Source of the DNA: JAQGMO01 sp050954505 | GTDB taxonomy: Bacteria > Pseudomonadota > Gammaproteobacteria > Burkholderiales > Burkholderiaceae_D | Assembly (NCBI GenBank): GCA_050954505.1 | Contig: JBPBPY010000064.1 | Location: 1-29,024 of the forward strand | DNA: 29,024 nucleotides | Direction of reading: 5' to 3' | In this document: in pieces, positions 1 to 7,836 of the stretch | Position numbering within the stretch: position 1 is the first letter of the stretch | How the letters are laid out: each line of letters opens with the position of its first letter | Translations under genes and position numbers: made by a program | The notes under the pieces: generated by a model | What the model was told of the DNA's origin: nothing | Seen by the model: the letters and a program-made list of their open reading frames with translations, nothing else | Databases searched by the model: none

Positions 1-2101
1 GCACTGCCCGCACCAGCAGCGGCGCGCCGGTCAAAACCAGGCGCAGCAGCGGCGTGACGCCAAGCGCATCAGGCTGCGCCAACCGGGCTGCGGGATCGGC
101 GCACTGTGCAAGAGCGCGCCGCAAGGACAGGAAAAAATCGAGGTCGGCGGCACTGGCGCCGGCACACCGCCGCAATTCCTCGTCGGAATAGCTGCTTGCC
201 ATCCTGGCCGGCGGCACACTCGGCGGCATGGAGGCGATGGGCTTGAGGTTGACTTTGGCGGTTTGCAATGGACCGATCTGGAACAGGTGCGAGGTGATGA
301 TCTGGTCGAGCGCCACAACCATCGCCTTGCGGGTATCCGGACTGTGAATGCGCGCATAGTCGATCGCTGTCAACCCATGGCGGCAAACGGCATTGAGGTT
401 GATCTGCCCCAGCATGATCGGCAGGAACAGTACGGTATGCCCCTGCATTGCCGCATGCATCAGTGCATTGCGGCCCAATGCATCGGTACCATTGAGGTCA
501 TCACCAGCCTCGAGCAGGTTGAACGCCTTGAGGATGTCGCCGCTGCCGCAGGCATCGATGAGTTCGTTGACGTTTTGCCGCTTGACGGAGCGGTACACTT
601 TTTTCGCAAGCAACTCGGCTTGTTCCCTGATGCGGGTCTGCTCCCCCGCCTGCGCCAGGCGCTGTTTGCGGCCCTGCAGGCGCAGCGCCGCGGCACCAAG
701 CCGGTTCGCCTTGACGATGGTCGGCGCAGCCGAGGTCACCGGTGTCAAAAGCTTCAAACGCTGCAGCAAGGCGCGCGTGGCCGGTGCATCGACGACCTGT
801 GCGCTGTTGATGGTGGCGAGCAGCTGGCGGCCCGGTTCGCCTTGCTTGCGCAAATATGACAACAGGACATTGAGGGCATCGAGCCGCGGGTTTTCATTAT
901 CGATGTCGAAGCAGGACAGGATGTCGGCCAGGGCGCCGCACTGCGGATCGGCAAACAGATAGGTGGCCAGTGCCGGCTGCTGGGTCATCCATGACACCAC
1001 GCCCGTCTTGCCGTTGGCGATGGCATGCCAGAGGCCTGCCTTGCGTGTCGCGCCGGCGTCGCGCGCCTCCAGCAGTCCAGGGTCGTCGCGCAGCCAGGCA
1101 TCGAGCGTGGCATGCCGGGGGTTGGCACGGTTGCCAAGTGCTTCGAACCACTGCCGGCGAATGGTCACGCGCGGGTTTGCCGGCCGCACCGCTTGCGGCT
1201 TGGGCAGCGCTGCCGGTTCGGTGTTTGCCTTTTCCACCGGTTGCACGCTGGACTTCGGTTGCGGCGGCAGCAAACGCTTGTTGTCTGCTTCGGGTCTGGC
1301 TTGGATTGCGGATTCCGGCTTCGGCGCCACCTTTGGATGCGGCGCCGAATCCACTTCGGCAAGCAGCGCCGCATCACGCTTTTTTTGCCGGCGCGGTTCG
1401 GTTTTCGAAGAGCACCGTGCCTCAGCCTCTGCATGCGGCGCTGCATCGAATGGTCTATCCGGCTGCGGTTCCGGCAGTGCTTGCGGCTCCGCGTACACTT
1501 CTGTTGGCGGCCGCCGGTCGACCTCTGCCACAGCGCGTTGCAGCGTCTGCTGCGCTTGCAGTTTCAACTCGGGAGGTCCTTCCCCATGCGCTGGCACCAT
1601 GTCCATCAAGGCATCACAAAGCGCGTGCACCTGTTCGATGCTCCACAGCCGCGGGTCGTCGACGATGCTGCGTACCAGTGCATAGAGCTTGTCGCAGGCC
1701 AGGCGGTAATCGTCCTGCTGTCCCGCAAGCGCCAACCCTGCCTGTTCGTCGGCGGCGACCGGATACAGGCTGCGCAGCACCCGGCTGAAACGGACCAGCG
1801 CCGGCAGGCAGCCCGGCTCGCCGGTGTCGAACTCGGCGCGGTTGAAGCGCGCCAGCAGCGAGCCGTGCCGCCCCTGCCTGGCCTCCTGCGCATCGCGGTC
1901 CCAGAGACCTGTGCGCTGGGCCGAGTCGATGCTGTCGCATAACAGCATCAGCACCTGGGCATTCGAACATGACAAATCGCGCACATGCATTTGCGGCAGT
2001 GCCTGCAAGACCGCGCTGCCGGGCTGGCTGACCCAGTCGGTGGCCGATCGATCGAGGCGCGGGCGTGGCTTGCCCGGGGCCATGGGTGAAAAAACCTGCA
2101 T
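1..2101 (-). CDS. Ankyrin-repeat protein, downstream paralogue (3' end beyond left edge)
   Basis: This minus-strand frame is open from an ATG at 2101 to base 1 with no stop, giving about 700 codons; the C-terminus lies outside the window. The start is chosen because AGAGGA sits just upstream and the ATG follows the stop of the neighbouring gene by 3 bases, so the two are almost certainly co-transcribed and translationally coupled. It is a diverged paralogue of that neighbour along its whole visible length. Shared landmarks include CDSIDSA near the N-terminus, a variable Pro/Glu/Lys-rich linker, a GLWHAI..GKTG segment, FD(I/L)DNEN, DAPATRALL, and the ankyrin unit GRNALMHAA followed by AIDYAR. 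By alignment with the neighbour roughly 110 residues are missing. Ankyrin repeats mediate protein-protein contacts. No signal peptide or enzymatic motif is seen, so function is unknown; secreted effector or intracellular scaffold are both possible. Confidence 0.85.
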   Translation of the reverse strand, partial: MQVFSPMAPGKPRPRLDRSATDWVSQPGSAVLQALPQMHVRDLSCSNAQVLMLLCDSIDSAQRTGLWDRDAQEARQGRHGSLLARFNRAEFDTGEPGCLPALVRFSRVLRSLYPVAADEQAGLALAGQQDDYRLACDKLYALVRSIVDDPRLWSIEQVHALCDALMDMVPAHGEGPPELKLQAQQTLQRAVAEVDRRPPTEVYAEPQALPEPQPDRPFDAAPHAEAEARCSSKTEPRRQKKRDAALLAEVDSAPHPKVAPKPESAIQARPEADNKRLLPPQPKSSVQPVEKANTEPAALPKPQAVRPANPRVTIRRQWFEALGNRANPRHATLDAWLRDDPGLLEARDAGATRKAGLWHAIANGKTGVVSWMTQQPALATYLFADPQCGALADILSCFDIDNENPRLDALNVLLSYLRKQGEPGRQLLATINSAQVVDAPATRALLQRLKLLTPVTSAAPTIVKANRLGAAALRLQGRKQRLAQAGEQTRIREQAELLAKKVYRSVKRQNVNELIDACGSGDILKAFNLLEAGDDLNGTDALGRNALMHAAMQGHTVLFLPIMLGQINLNAVCRHGLTAIDYARIHSPDTRKAMVVALDQIITSHLFQIGPLQTAKVNLKPIASMPPSVPPARMASSYSDEELRRCAGASAADLDFFLSLRRALAQCADPAARLAQPDALGVTPLLRLVLTGAPLLVRAV

Positions 2102-2104
2102 CTG

Positions 2105-4744
2105 CTATTCCTCTTCAGTTGCCAGGCGCGCCAGCATGGCGACAATGAAGTCATTGCCGTTGGCCAGTGCATGGTCGTATGCGGATTGCCCGGCATGGTC
2201 GAGCAGTTTCCAGTTGGCGCCATTGCCGAGGATAAAATTGAACAGGCACAAATAGCCTTGGCGTGCTGCAATCATCAATGCCGTTTCTCCCGCCAGGTTC
2301 CGGCAATCGATGCCGGCCTTGAAAAACAGGCAGATCTCGGCATTGCGCGTATCGTTCAACAAGGCGCTGATGATCAGCGGCGTATTGCCGCCCTCATCGC
2401 GTTCATTGATATCGGCACCCAGGTCGAGCATGGTGCGCACCATCAGCGGGGAACCAAGTTCAATGCAATGCCACAATGCCGTCAAGCCATGTGAGTCGCG
2501 GATGGCCAGCAACTGTGCCGGCGCGCTTGCCCGGCTCAGGTCACGGCGCAAGCCGAGGAACTCCTCCACATCGTCACCTTCGCCGAGTTCCAGGCGCATC
2601 TCCGCTTCGCTCATTTCGCTGGTATGCCGCACTGCCACGCTGGCGTGATGGATATACGGTGCAATGTCATACGCTCCCTTGAGCGCAAGCTGTGGACCAA
2701 GGCGGCGCAGATGTGCCAGCACGCGCATGTCGATGGCGGCTGCCATGGCCATGCGGCTGCGCGTGCCGTTTGAACGGGCATAGTCGATCGCCGACAAGCC
2801 GGCGGCGCATTCCGCATCCACATCCACATCCTGCAGCATCAAAGGCAGAAACAGCTCGACATGACCGCGGGCCGCGGCATGCATCAGCGCGTTCCTGCCA
2901 TTGACATCGACGGCCTGCACATCGATGCCCAGCTTGAGCAGCAACTCCAGCTGTGCCAGGTCGCCTTCGCAACAGGCCTTCATCAAGCCGGTCATGCCAT
3001 CGGTATCGGCGGCGCCGGCAATCTCGCGTACCAGCGCGTGGGCGGCGCTCTGTTGCGCAATGCGTTGCCGATGCTGGCGCTCGATCTTCGCGCCCTCGCG
3101 CGCCAGCCGTTGCACCGCCTGCTTTTGCTTGCGCCGCGCGGCTGCGCCACGCGGCTTGACCTGGGTGATCAGCGCGGCCGGCTGTGCCGCAACGTCGAGC
3201 AATTTGAAACGAACCAGTAGCGCACGCGTGGCCGGCGCATCGGCAACCAGTGCGGGCGTGAGTGCATCAACCAGAGCCTGCATGGCGTTGCCATGCTTCC
3301 TGACGGATTGCAGCAAAACGGTCAATGCTGCCTGCCGCCGGTTTTCATTATCGAGGTCGAAGCTGCCAATGAGCTCAGGAAGCTGCTGGCAGCGCGCCAG
3401 CAGATAGGTGCCGAAACATGCTTGCTCGGTCATCCAGACCACCGCCCCGGTCTTCCCATGGCTGATGGCATGCCATAGTCCATCGCGTGCCGGACGGCCG
3501 CCATCGTTGGCAAGGAATAATTGTGGATCGCCCTGCAGCCATCGCGCCAGCATTGCCGGCTTGGGGTTGCTGCTGCCCTTGAGTGCGGCGAACCAGGCCT
3601 GGCGCAGCTTGGCCAGGTCGACCTTTTTTTCCTGCTGCACTGGACCGGCCGCAATGCCGGGCGGGTGCGATCCAGTCCGGGCTGCGTTGCGCGCCGCCGG
3701 CGTGGCCTCTACACGTTCGGATGCAATGCGGATTTCGCTGGCCAGGGCAGATTCCGGCTGTTGCGCCTGGCGCGCGGCGAGATCGGCTATTGGCAACTTT
3801 GCGGCCTTGCCCGGCACGGCCGGCAATGCACGTCTGCAAGCCAGCCTGGGCGATCCACCCATCATGGCCGGCGGCAGCAACCCATTGAGGGCGGCGCGGG
3901 AGCCGGGCTTGAGGACTTTGGCCGGTGCTGCCACACGGGCTGCCCAGCTCGGCCCCGGTGCCGGCTGTGCCTGGTCTGGCGCCGGCCGGTTGACAAGCAC
4001 CGGTTCGGAGGCAACGGCTTTCTCAACGGCGCTGGCCGCTGCATGGCCTTGCATTCCAGGCGGCGCCGGCACGGAAGGTGGCGCCGGCAAGGAAGCCGGA
4101 GCCGGCAAGGAAGGTGGCGCTGGCAAGGAAGCCAAAGTTGGCAAGGAAGCCGGCGGCGCAGGGCACAGCGCCAATGCCTCGAGTGCATCAGCCAGCGCAT
4201 CCATGTCATCGCTGGTGCGCAGGCGCGCATCGTCAACCATCTGCCGCACCAGCAACGTGATCTTGTTCCGGGCGGCAGCCAGGGCGTTGTCCTTTCCGGA
4301 CTTGCCAAGCGCAATGCGCCCTTGCGGCGTATCGGAATACAGCCTGCGCAGCAAGCGGTTCATCCGCACCAGGGCGACAAGGCAGCCTTCGGCATGGATA
4401 TTGAAGTCAACGCGGTTGAACCGGTTAAGCAATGCGCCATGCGGCCCCTCCAGTGCGTCCAGCGCATCGCGGCTCCAGTTGCCGTCATCGAGTGCACTGT
4501 CGATACTGTCGCACAGCAGCAGCAAAACCTGCTCGTTGCCCATGGGTAGATCCTGCACGCGCATGCGCGGCAATGCTGCCAGCACGGCGGCACCCGGTTC
4601 GCTGCACCATGGCTGCGGCGCCTGGGCTGCTTGCAGTGGTGGCAAAGACGGCGGCGAGGACCTTGACCAGGACGGTTGCGGCGGCGACGAAAAAACCGGC
4701 GCTGGCAGCGGCAATCGCGGCGCCGCGTAGGGAAATGGAAACAT
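2105..4744 (-). CDS. Large ankyrin-repeat protein, upstream paralogue (879 aa)
   Basis: The frame reaches a TTG at 4750, but the ATG at 4744 is preferred because AAAGG lies about 9 bases before it. From the N-terminus: a Pro/Ser-rich, probably disordered stretch (1-45); a helical block with CDSIDSA (about 55-190); a low-complexity linker with repeated SLPAP units (about 198-230) running on as Pro/Ala-rich sequence to about 370; a second helical block with GLWHAI..GKTG (about 380-520); a basic, coiled-coil-like segment (about 530-568); then ankyrin-type repeats at about 582-660 and 750-860 (GLTALWHCI, GNTPLIISA, GETALMIAA). It ends with an acidic tail. No signal peptide, membrane segment or catalytic motif is visible. 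It is the first gene of a two-gene unit with its paralogue 3 bases downstream. The combination resembles secreted ankyrin proteins of host-associated bacteria, but secretion is inference. Function unknown. Confidence 0.9.
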   Translation of the reverse strand: MFPFPYAAPRLPLPAPVFSSPPQPSWSRSSPPSLPPLQAAQAPQPWCSEPGAAVLAALPRMRVQDLPMGNEQVLLLLCDSIDSALDDGNWSRDALDALEGPHGALLNRFNRVDFNIHAEGCLVALVRMNRLLRRLYSDTPQGRIALGKSGKDNALAAARNKITLLVRQMVDDARLRTSDDMDALADALEALALCPAPPASLPTLASLPAPPSLPAPASLPAPPSVPAPPGMQGHAAASAVEKAVASEPVLVNRPAPDQAQPAPGPSWAARVAAPAKVLKPGSRAALNGLLPPAMMGGSPRLACRRALPAVPGKAAKLPIADLAARQAQQPESALASEIRIASERVEATPAARNAARTGSHPPGIAAGPVQQEKKVDLAKLRQAWFAALKGSSNPKPAMLARWLQGDPQLFLANDGGRPARDGLWHAISHGKTGAVVWMTEQACFGTYLLARCQQLPELIGSFDLDNENRRQAALTVLLQSVRKHGNAMQALVDALTPALVADAPATRALLVRFKLLDVAAQPAALITQVKPRGAAARRKQKQAVQRLAREGAKIERQHRQRIAQQSAAHALVREIAGAADTDGMTGLMKACCEGDLAQLELLLKLGIDVQAVDVNGRNALMHAAARGHVELFLPLMLQDVDVDAECAAGLSAIDYARSNGTRSRMAMAAAIDMRVLAHLRRLGPQLALKGAYDIAPYIHHASVAVRHTSEMSEAEMRLELGEGDDVEEFLGLRRDLSRASAPAQLLAIRDSHGLTALWHCIELGSPLMVRTMLDLGADINERDEGGNTPLIISALLNDTRNAEICLFFKAGIDCRNLAGETALMIAARQGYLCLFNFILGNGANWKLLDHAGQSAYDHALANGNDFIVAMLARLATEEE
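4060..4153 (-). repeat. In-gene tandem repeat encoding SLPAP units
   Basis: Inside the upstream ankyrin gene, a 15- to 18-base unit (GGCAAGGAAG plus GCC/GGCGCC variants on the plus strand) is repeated about five times, encoding a run of SLPAP-like pentapeptides in the linker. The neighbouring paralogue has a different Pro/Glu/Lys-rich linker at the equivalent place, so this expansion appears to have arisen after the duplication. Confidence 0.7.
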
Positions 4745-4791
4745 GGTCAAACGCCTTTGTGATCCTGAAACAAGACGTGCCGGTGCACGCC

Positions 4792-4820
4792 TTCGGGCCG
4801 GATTAGTAACCCGGCCCGAA
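4792..4820. other. Perfect 10-bp GC-rich dyad upstream of the ankyrin gene pair
   Basis: TTCGGGCCGG, a 9-base spacer, then CCGGCCCGAA. It lies about 48 bases upstream of the ATG of the first ankyrin gene. An A-run follows it on the plus strand, so on the minus strand the T-run precedes rather than follows the hairpin. That makes it a poor intrinsic terminator in either direction. It could be an operator, or a hairpin in the 5' leader of the ankyrin mRNA. Between this dyad and the NUDIX stop (to 5022) I see no gene and no convincing promoter, only one further short hairpin at 4957-4974. Confidence 0.5.
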
Positions 4821-4956
4821 AAAAGGTTCAGGAATGCACGCGCTTGCAGCTGCGATCAGCGAGGGTGATTGACCTGCGTCAGAAAATGCCGGCGCAGGCG
4901 CACGGCAAGTGGAAGGTGCTGGCGCCGCGGCGCAAGTCGCGTGACACCTGCTTCAG

Positions 4957-4985
4957 GGCGTCAGTCTTGACGCCTGCGCGTTTTT
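4957..4985 (+). terminator. Weak hairpin followed by T-run, plus-strand sense
   Basis: GGCGTCA, loop GTCT, TGACGCC, then six bases and five Ts. It reads as a weak intrinsic terminator on the plus strand, where no gene precedes it. It lies about 50 bases beyond the stop of the minus-strand NUDIX gene but lacks a T-run in that direction. Its role is uncertain. Confidence 0.25.
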
Positions 4986-5022
4986 GGCCCGGTCTGGATG
5001 CAGGCGAATCACCGCCAACGGT

Positions 5023-5577
5023 CTACAACGTCCAGTTCTTGCGTGCCAGCTGGTCAAGCCAGAAGCTGCCGATGACCGTCTTGACATCGGTGATCTTGCC
5101 TCCTCTTACCCAGGCCAGCAATTCATCGACCGTGGCAGTGATGGTTTCAAGGAATTCACCCTCATCGAGCTCGGCCTGGCCCGCCACCAGGCCGCGCGCG
5201 AGGTAGATTTCCAGATGCTCGTCGGAATAGGCAATGGCGTTGTGGATCGTGCAGACGAAGCGCCAGTCGGTGGCGGTGTAGCCGGTTTCTTCCTTGAGTT
5301 CGCGCTTGGCACAGGCAAGCGGATCTTCACCATCATCGATTTTCCCGGCCGGGAATTCGATGAATACCCGGTCGAGTGGATAGCGGTACTGGCGTTCCAG
5401 CAGGATGCGGCCATCGTCGAAGACGGGAAGGATCACCACGGCACCGGGGTGTTCGATGTATTCACGCGAGGTGTGCGAGCCGTCGGGAAGGCGCACCGTG
5501 TCGCGCGTCACCTTGATGAAGCTGCCTTCAAATACGCGTTCGCCATCGACACGGGTTTCGGTCAGATGCTGGTCCAT
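5023..5577 (-). CDS. NUDIX hydrolase, ADP-ribose pyrophosphatase-like
   Basis: A 184-residue cytoplasmic protein starting at MDQHLTETRV. The ATG at 5577 is preferred over in-frame starts further upstream because GGAG lies 6 bases before it. The complete NUDIX box, G-x5-E-x7-REL-x-EE-x-GY, occupies residues 78-100; this is the metal-binding catalytic helix. The upstream part (DTVRLPDG, then EHPGAVVILPV and the ERQYRYP strand) matches the ADP-ribose pyrophosphatase (NudF-like) subfamily, which hydrolyses ADP-ribose to AMP and ribose 5-phosphate. Exact substrate is inferred from family resemblance. In related genomes I recall this gene directly following DUF2818 behind the nuo operon; here an unrelated gene separates them. 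A perfect TTGACA at 5729-5734 (minus strand) could be a -35 element for an own promoter, but no good -10 follows it. Confidence 0.92.
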   Translation of the reverse strand: MDQHLTETRVDGERVFEGSFIKVTRDTVRLPDGSHTSREYIEHPGAVVILPVFDDGRILLERQYRYPLDRVFIEFPAGKIDDGEDPLACAKRELKEETGYTATDWRFVCTIHNAIAYSDEHLEIYLARGLVAGQAELDEGEFLETITATVDELLAWVRGGKITDVKTVIGSFWLDQLARKNWTL

Positions 5578-5779
5578 GCAGTGCTCCATTGGAATGAAAG
5601 CACGATCATACAACGCGCAGTGCAGCAAAGCCGGCCAGCGCCGAGGCTGGCGAGATGCCGCGATGACCCGGCCGGAACGCCAGGGCAGCCAAGGAAGCCG
5701 AGCGACTCAAACTCCGTTGGGCAATTCCTGTCAAGGCAAACAGCACAGCCTGCAATGGACGCGACCGGCAGGCTTGACC

Positions 5780-6994
5780 TCAATCCCTGTTTTCCTCTTG
5801 CTCCTGGTCCATGGATTCACGAAGGGCGCTGCATTCGGCTTCGATTTCATCCCAGTCCATGCTGTCGTTGGCCAGGACCGAAAACAGATCGAGAACCTGG
5901 TTTTTTGACGCATGAAACAAGGTGTCCATCACCAGGTCGGCGCAATTCGGCGAGGGCATCTGCTCATTGAGGCCTGTTGGCACCTTGGCCTTGAACGCGC
6001 CGTCGGGTTTTCCAAAGATCAGGTTTTGCCCGTTGTACAGTTGATTGCTTTCGAACGTGCCGTGCCTGCCGAACCGGTTTTGTCCGGAATCGGTCTGGAT
6101 TCGTACATAGGAGCCGCGCGGGGTATGGGGCTGGCGATAACTGTTATGTATGCCGGCATACGGATGCAGCTCGATCTTGCGCACCGTCGTATCCATGACC
6201 GTTGCATCGTTGAGATCAGCAATCGTCGCCGGTCGCCGGTTGGGAGGTGCGATGCTGGACCGCTTTTCCGCCAGTTTCCGTTTTTCCCTATTGGTCAAAT
6301 GTTGTGGATGAAGATCCGCTTCCCTGACTTCGGCAACGGCGGCATCCCAGCGAGCCTGCCTTTTTTCCAAGGCCTTCTGCAATTTTTCCATTGACTTGCG
6401 CTCGCTCTTGCGATATTCAATGATGCAACCGCCACCATCCTCGAATTTGACGTTGGCCCAGGATTTGCTCTGTTCACCGAGGCTGTCCTTCACCATCGTG
6501 CGCACCAGCTTGTCATTTTGATGGGTGTCCTGGTGGACCATGGCAAGCGCGTAGATGCGCACACCGATCTTGGTCGACAAGGGACTGTGGTGGGTCGCAG
6601 GCGAAATATCGGACATCGGCGATGTTTCACGCCCTTCGATCACTGCACCGAGTTCTGGCGAAATGGCTGTATCGGAACCGCCGGAAGGTGTTCTTGGGCG
6701 CAGCAGACTTGGCGACAGCTTGTGGTTTTCAATGAGATTTTCCAGCTTCGCATTGACACGCGAGACTGGCACGTCAGGCTCCAGAATGAATTTTTCCTGC
6801 TCTTCATGCTTGACGCCTTCCAGCGTTGGGTCAAAGGCATGGGAAAACACGGTCTGCTCGGCAATCGTATCGCGCAGGATTTCTTGCGACAGCCGGGAAC
6901 GGGACGTGCGTTTCGGAGGACTGCTCGACGCCGTGGGTTCTGGCGATTGCGAGGGATTGAAATACGAGGGACGACTTGTCTTGACGGGCAGCAT
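5780..6994 (-). CDS. Unrecognised 404-residue protein, Ser/Pro-rich N-terminus
   Basis: I do not recognise this protein. The ATG at 6994 is preceded by AGGAG at 9 bases. Residues 1-40 are rich in Ser, Pro, Thr and Arg, with no hydrophobic signal. Further Ser/Pro-rich stretches occur at about 90-140. A segment around 200-260 is highly charged and helical (KSMEKLQKALEKRQ), likely a coiled coil. The C-terminal third contains an aromatic/Gly/Asn-rich part (FGRHGTFESNQ, GQNLIFGKPDG) and ends in an acidic Glu/Asp/Gln-rich tail. There is no transmembrane helix and no catalytic signature that I can identify. It lies between DUF2818 and NUDIX, which are normally adjacent, so it was probably inserted there. 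Its disordered, Ser-rich start would fit a type III secreted substrate, but that is speculation; a conserved cytoplasmic protein of unknown role is equally possible. Confidence 0.8.
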   Translation of the reverse strand: MLPVKTSRPSYFNPSQSPEPTASSSPPKRTSRSRLSQEILRDTIAEQTVFSHAFDPTLEGVKHEEQEKFILEPDVPVSRVNAKLENLIENHKLSPSLLRPRTPSGGSDTAISPELGAVIEGRETSPMSDISPATHHSPLSTKIGVRIYALAMVHQDTHQNDKLVRTMVKDSLGEQSKSWANVKFEDGGGCIIEYRKSERKSMEKLQKALEKRQARWDAAVAEVREADLHPQHLTNREKRKLAEKRSSIAPPNRRPATIADLNDATVMDTTVRKIELHPYAGIHNSYRQPHTPRGSYVRIQTDSGQNRFGRHGTFESNQLYNGQNLIFGKPDGAFKAKVPTGLNEQMPSPNCADLVMDTLFHASKNQVLDLFSVLANDSMDWDEIEAECSALRESMDQEQEENRD

Positions 6995-7202
6995 GCGTTA
7001 AAACTCCTGGAATGGATCAAGCCGCCGCCTGCCTGTTCGCTACAGGCATCGGCATTCACGGCTGACGAAAAAGGGAATCACATGGACCGAAAGGACAAAG
7101 CAACAAATAGCCGATCGCGGCCACGATTCAGCAGTAGGTGGTCATCGAGACAAGCGCAGTTCCACGGCTTGCTGAAAAAAGATCAAAAAGACCATATGGA
7201 AT

Positions 7203-7222
7203 GCCGGCAATCTCGTGCCGGC
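7203..7222 (-). terminator. Possible weak terminator after DUF2818
   Basis: GCCGGCA, loop of six, TGCCGGC, beginning 8 bases after the DUF2818 stop codon. On the minus strand it is followed at some distance by two T-rich stretches (CTTTTTG and CTTTTTTC), so it could act as an inefficient terminator or mRNA 3'-end stabiliser. The remaining sequence up to the start of the 404-residue gene (6995-7200) shows no gene and no clear promoter. Confidence 0.35.
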
Positions 7223-7230
7223 GCCAGCGC

Positions 7231-7587
7231 TCAAGATGAACGCTGCTTGCGCAGATAACGCCAGATGAAGCCTGGATAAGCGGCAACGATGAACAGGCAG
7301 CCGGTGGAGGCAAAAAACTCCCAGTGCTGGGTAAAGGCATTGCCCATGCGCGACTCGATCACCCAGGCAAGCAAGCCCACCAGACTATACAACACCAGCA
7401 TTTCAATGGCACGCAGCCAGAATGGCTTGGGCAGGAAGAGGTATTGATCACCGGCGCTGCCGTTGACGCCACCTTTGTGCTGGCTGGGCAACTTGAAAAG
7501 TCCGAACAGGCGTTCGTTGAGGAATGGCAGATTGGCGCCAAACAGCGCCAGGAGGATGACGAGCCAGACAGCGGCGGTCAGGTCCAT
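7231..7587 (-). CDS. DUF2818 family small membrane protein
   Basis: A 118-residue protein starting at MDLTAAVWLVILLAL. The frame is open a further 62 codons upstream, but that extension is Arg/Pro-rich and non-hydrophobic, so the ATG at 7587 is chosen. Three hydrophobic segments are visible: about 5-23, 68-86 and 92-110. The LPFLNERLFG motif after the first helix and the EFFASTGCLF..YPGF(I/V)WRYL-type end are characteristic of DUF2818, a betaproteobacterial family of unknown function. I recall it following nuoN, so a link to complex I assembly or stability is often assumed but is unproven. Here it is 249 bases downstream of nuoN, further than any spacing inside the nuo operon. Confidence 0.88.
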   Translation of the reverse strand: MDLTAAVWLVILLALFGANLPFLNERLFGLFKLPSQHKGGVNGSAGDQYLFLPKPFWLRAIEMLVLYSLVGLLAWVIESRMGNAFTQHWEFFASTGCLFIVAAYPGFIWRYLRKQRSS

Positions 7588-7675
7588 GATGAGTCCATGC
7601 CGGAAGCCGGCAGGCCTCTTGGTCCTCCTGATCCTGTTGGACCTTTTGGATCTCGAAGGCTTGCCAGGTTCAACT

Positions 7676-7709
7676 GCCTGCCTGGCAAGGCAGGCCCGCG
7701 AATTTCGCG
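7676..7709. other. Two adjacent dyads between nuoN and DUF2818
   Basis: GCCTGCC, loop TGGCAA, GGCAGGC (7676-7695) is followed immediately by the near-palindrome CGCGAATTTCGCG (7697-7709). They lie in the 249-base gap after nuoN. Neither is followed by a T-run, so they look more like RNA-processing or attenuation structures separating the nuo message from DUF2818 than a simple terminator. Confidence 0.4.
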
Positions 7710-7836
7710 TCGGTAGTCGGCGCTGTGACCAGCGACGCGGCCAATGTCGCCGCAATGCGCTTTGGCCTGGCATTTGCCGAAACCTGTCAAGTCACGCGAT
7801 ACGGCTGTTGTCATGGCCGGCAACGCTGTCGGCCGT

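Noticed and set aside
4745..4750. TTG at 4750 as start of the upstream ankyrin gene
   Set aside because: It lies only about 3 bases from the AAAGG sequence. The ATG two codons later has proper spacing.
5578..5628. Longer N-terminus for the NUDIX protein
   Set aside because: The extra residues do not look like the family, and GGAG is correctly placed for the ATG at 5577.
5729..5734. Perfect TTGACA as a promoter for the NUDIX gene
   Set aside because: No acceptable -10 hexamer is found 16-18 bases downstream, so it is not listed as a promoter.
7060..7092. Possible hrp_II/PIP-like box (two TTCG on the minus strand) upstream of the 404-residue gene
   Set aside because: The spacing is 18 bases instead of the 16 required, so it does not match the type III regulon box.
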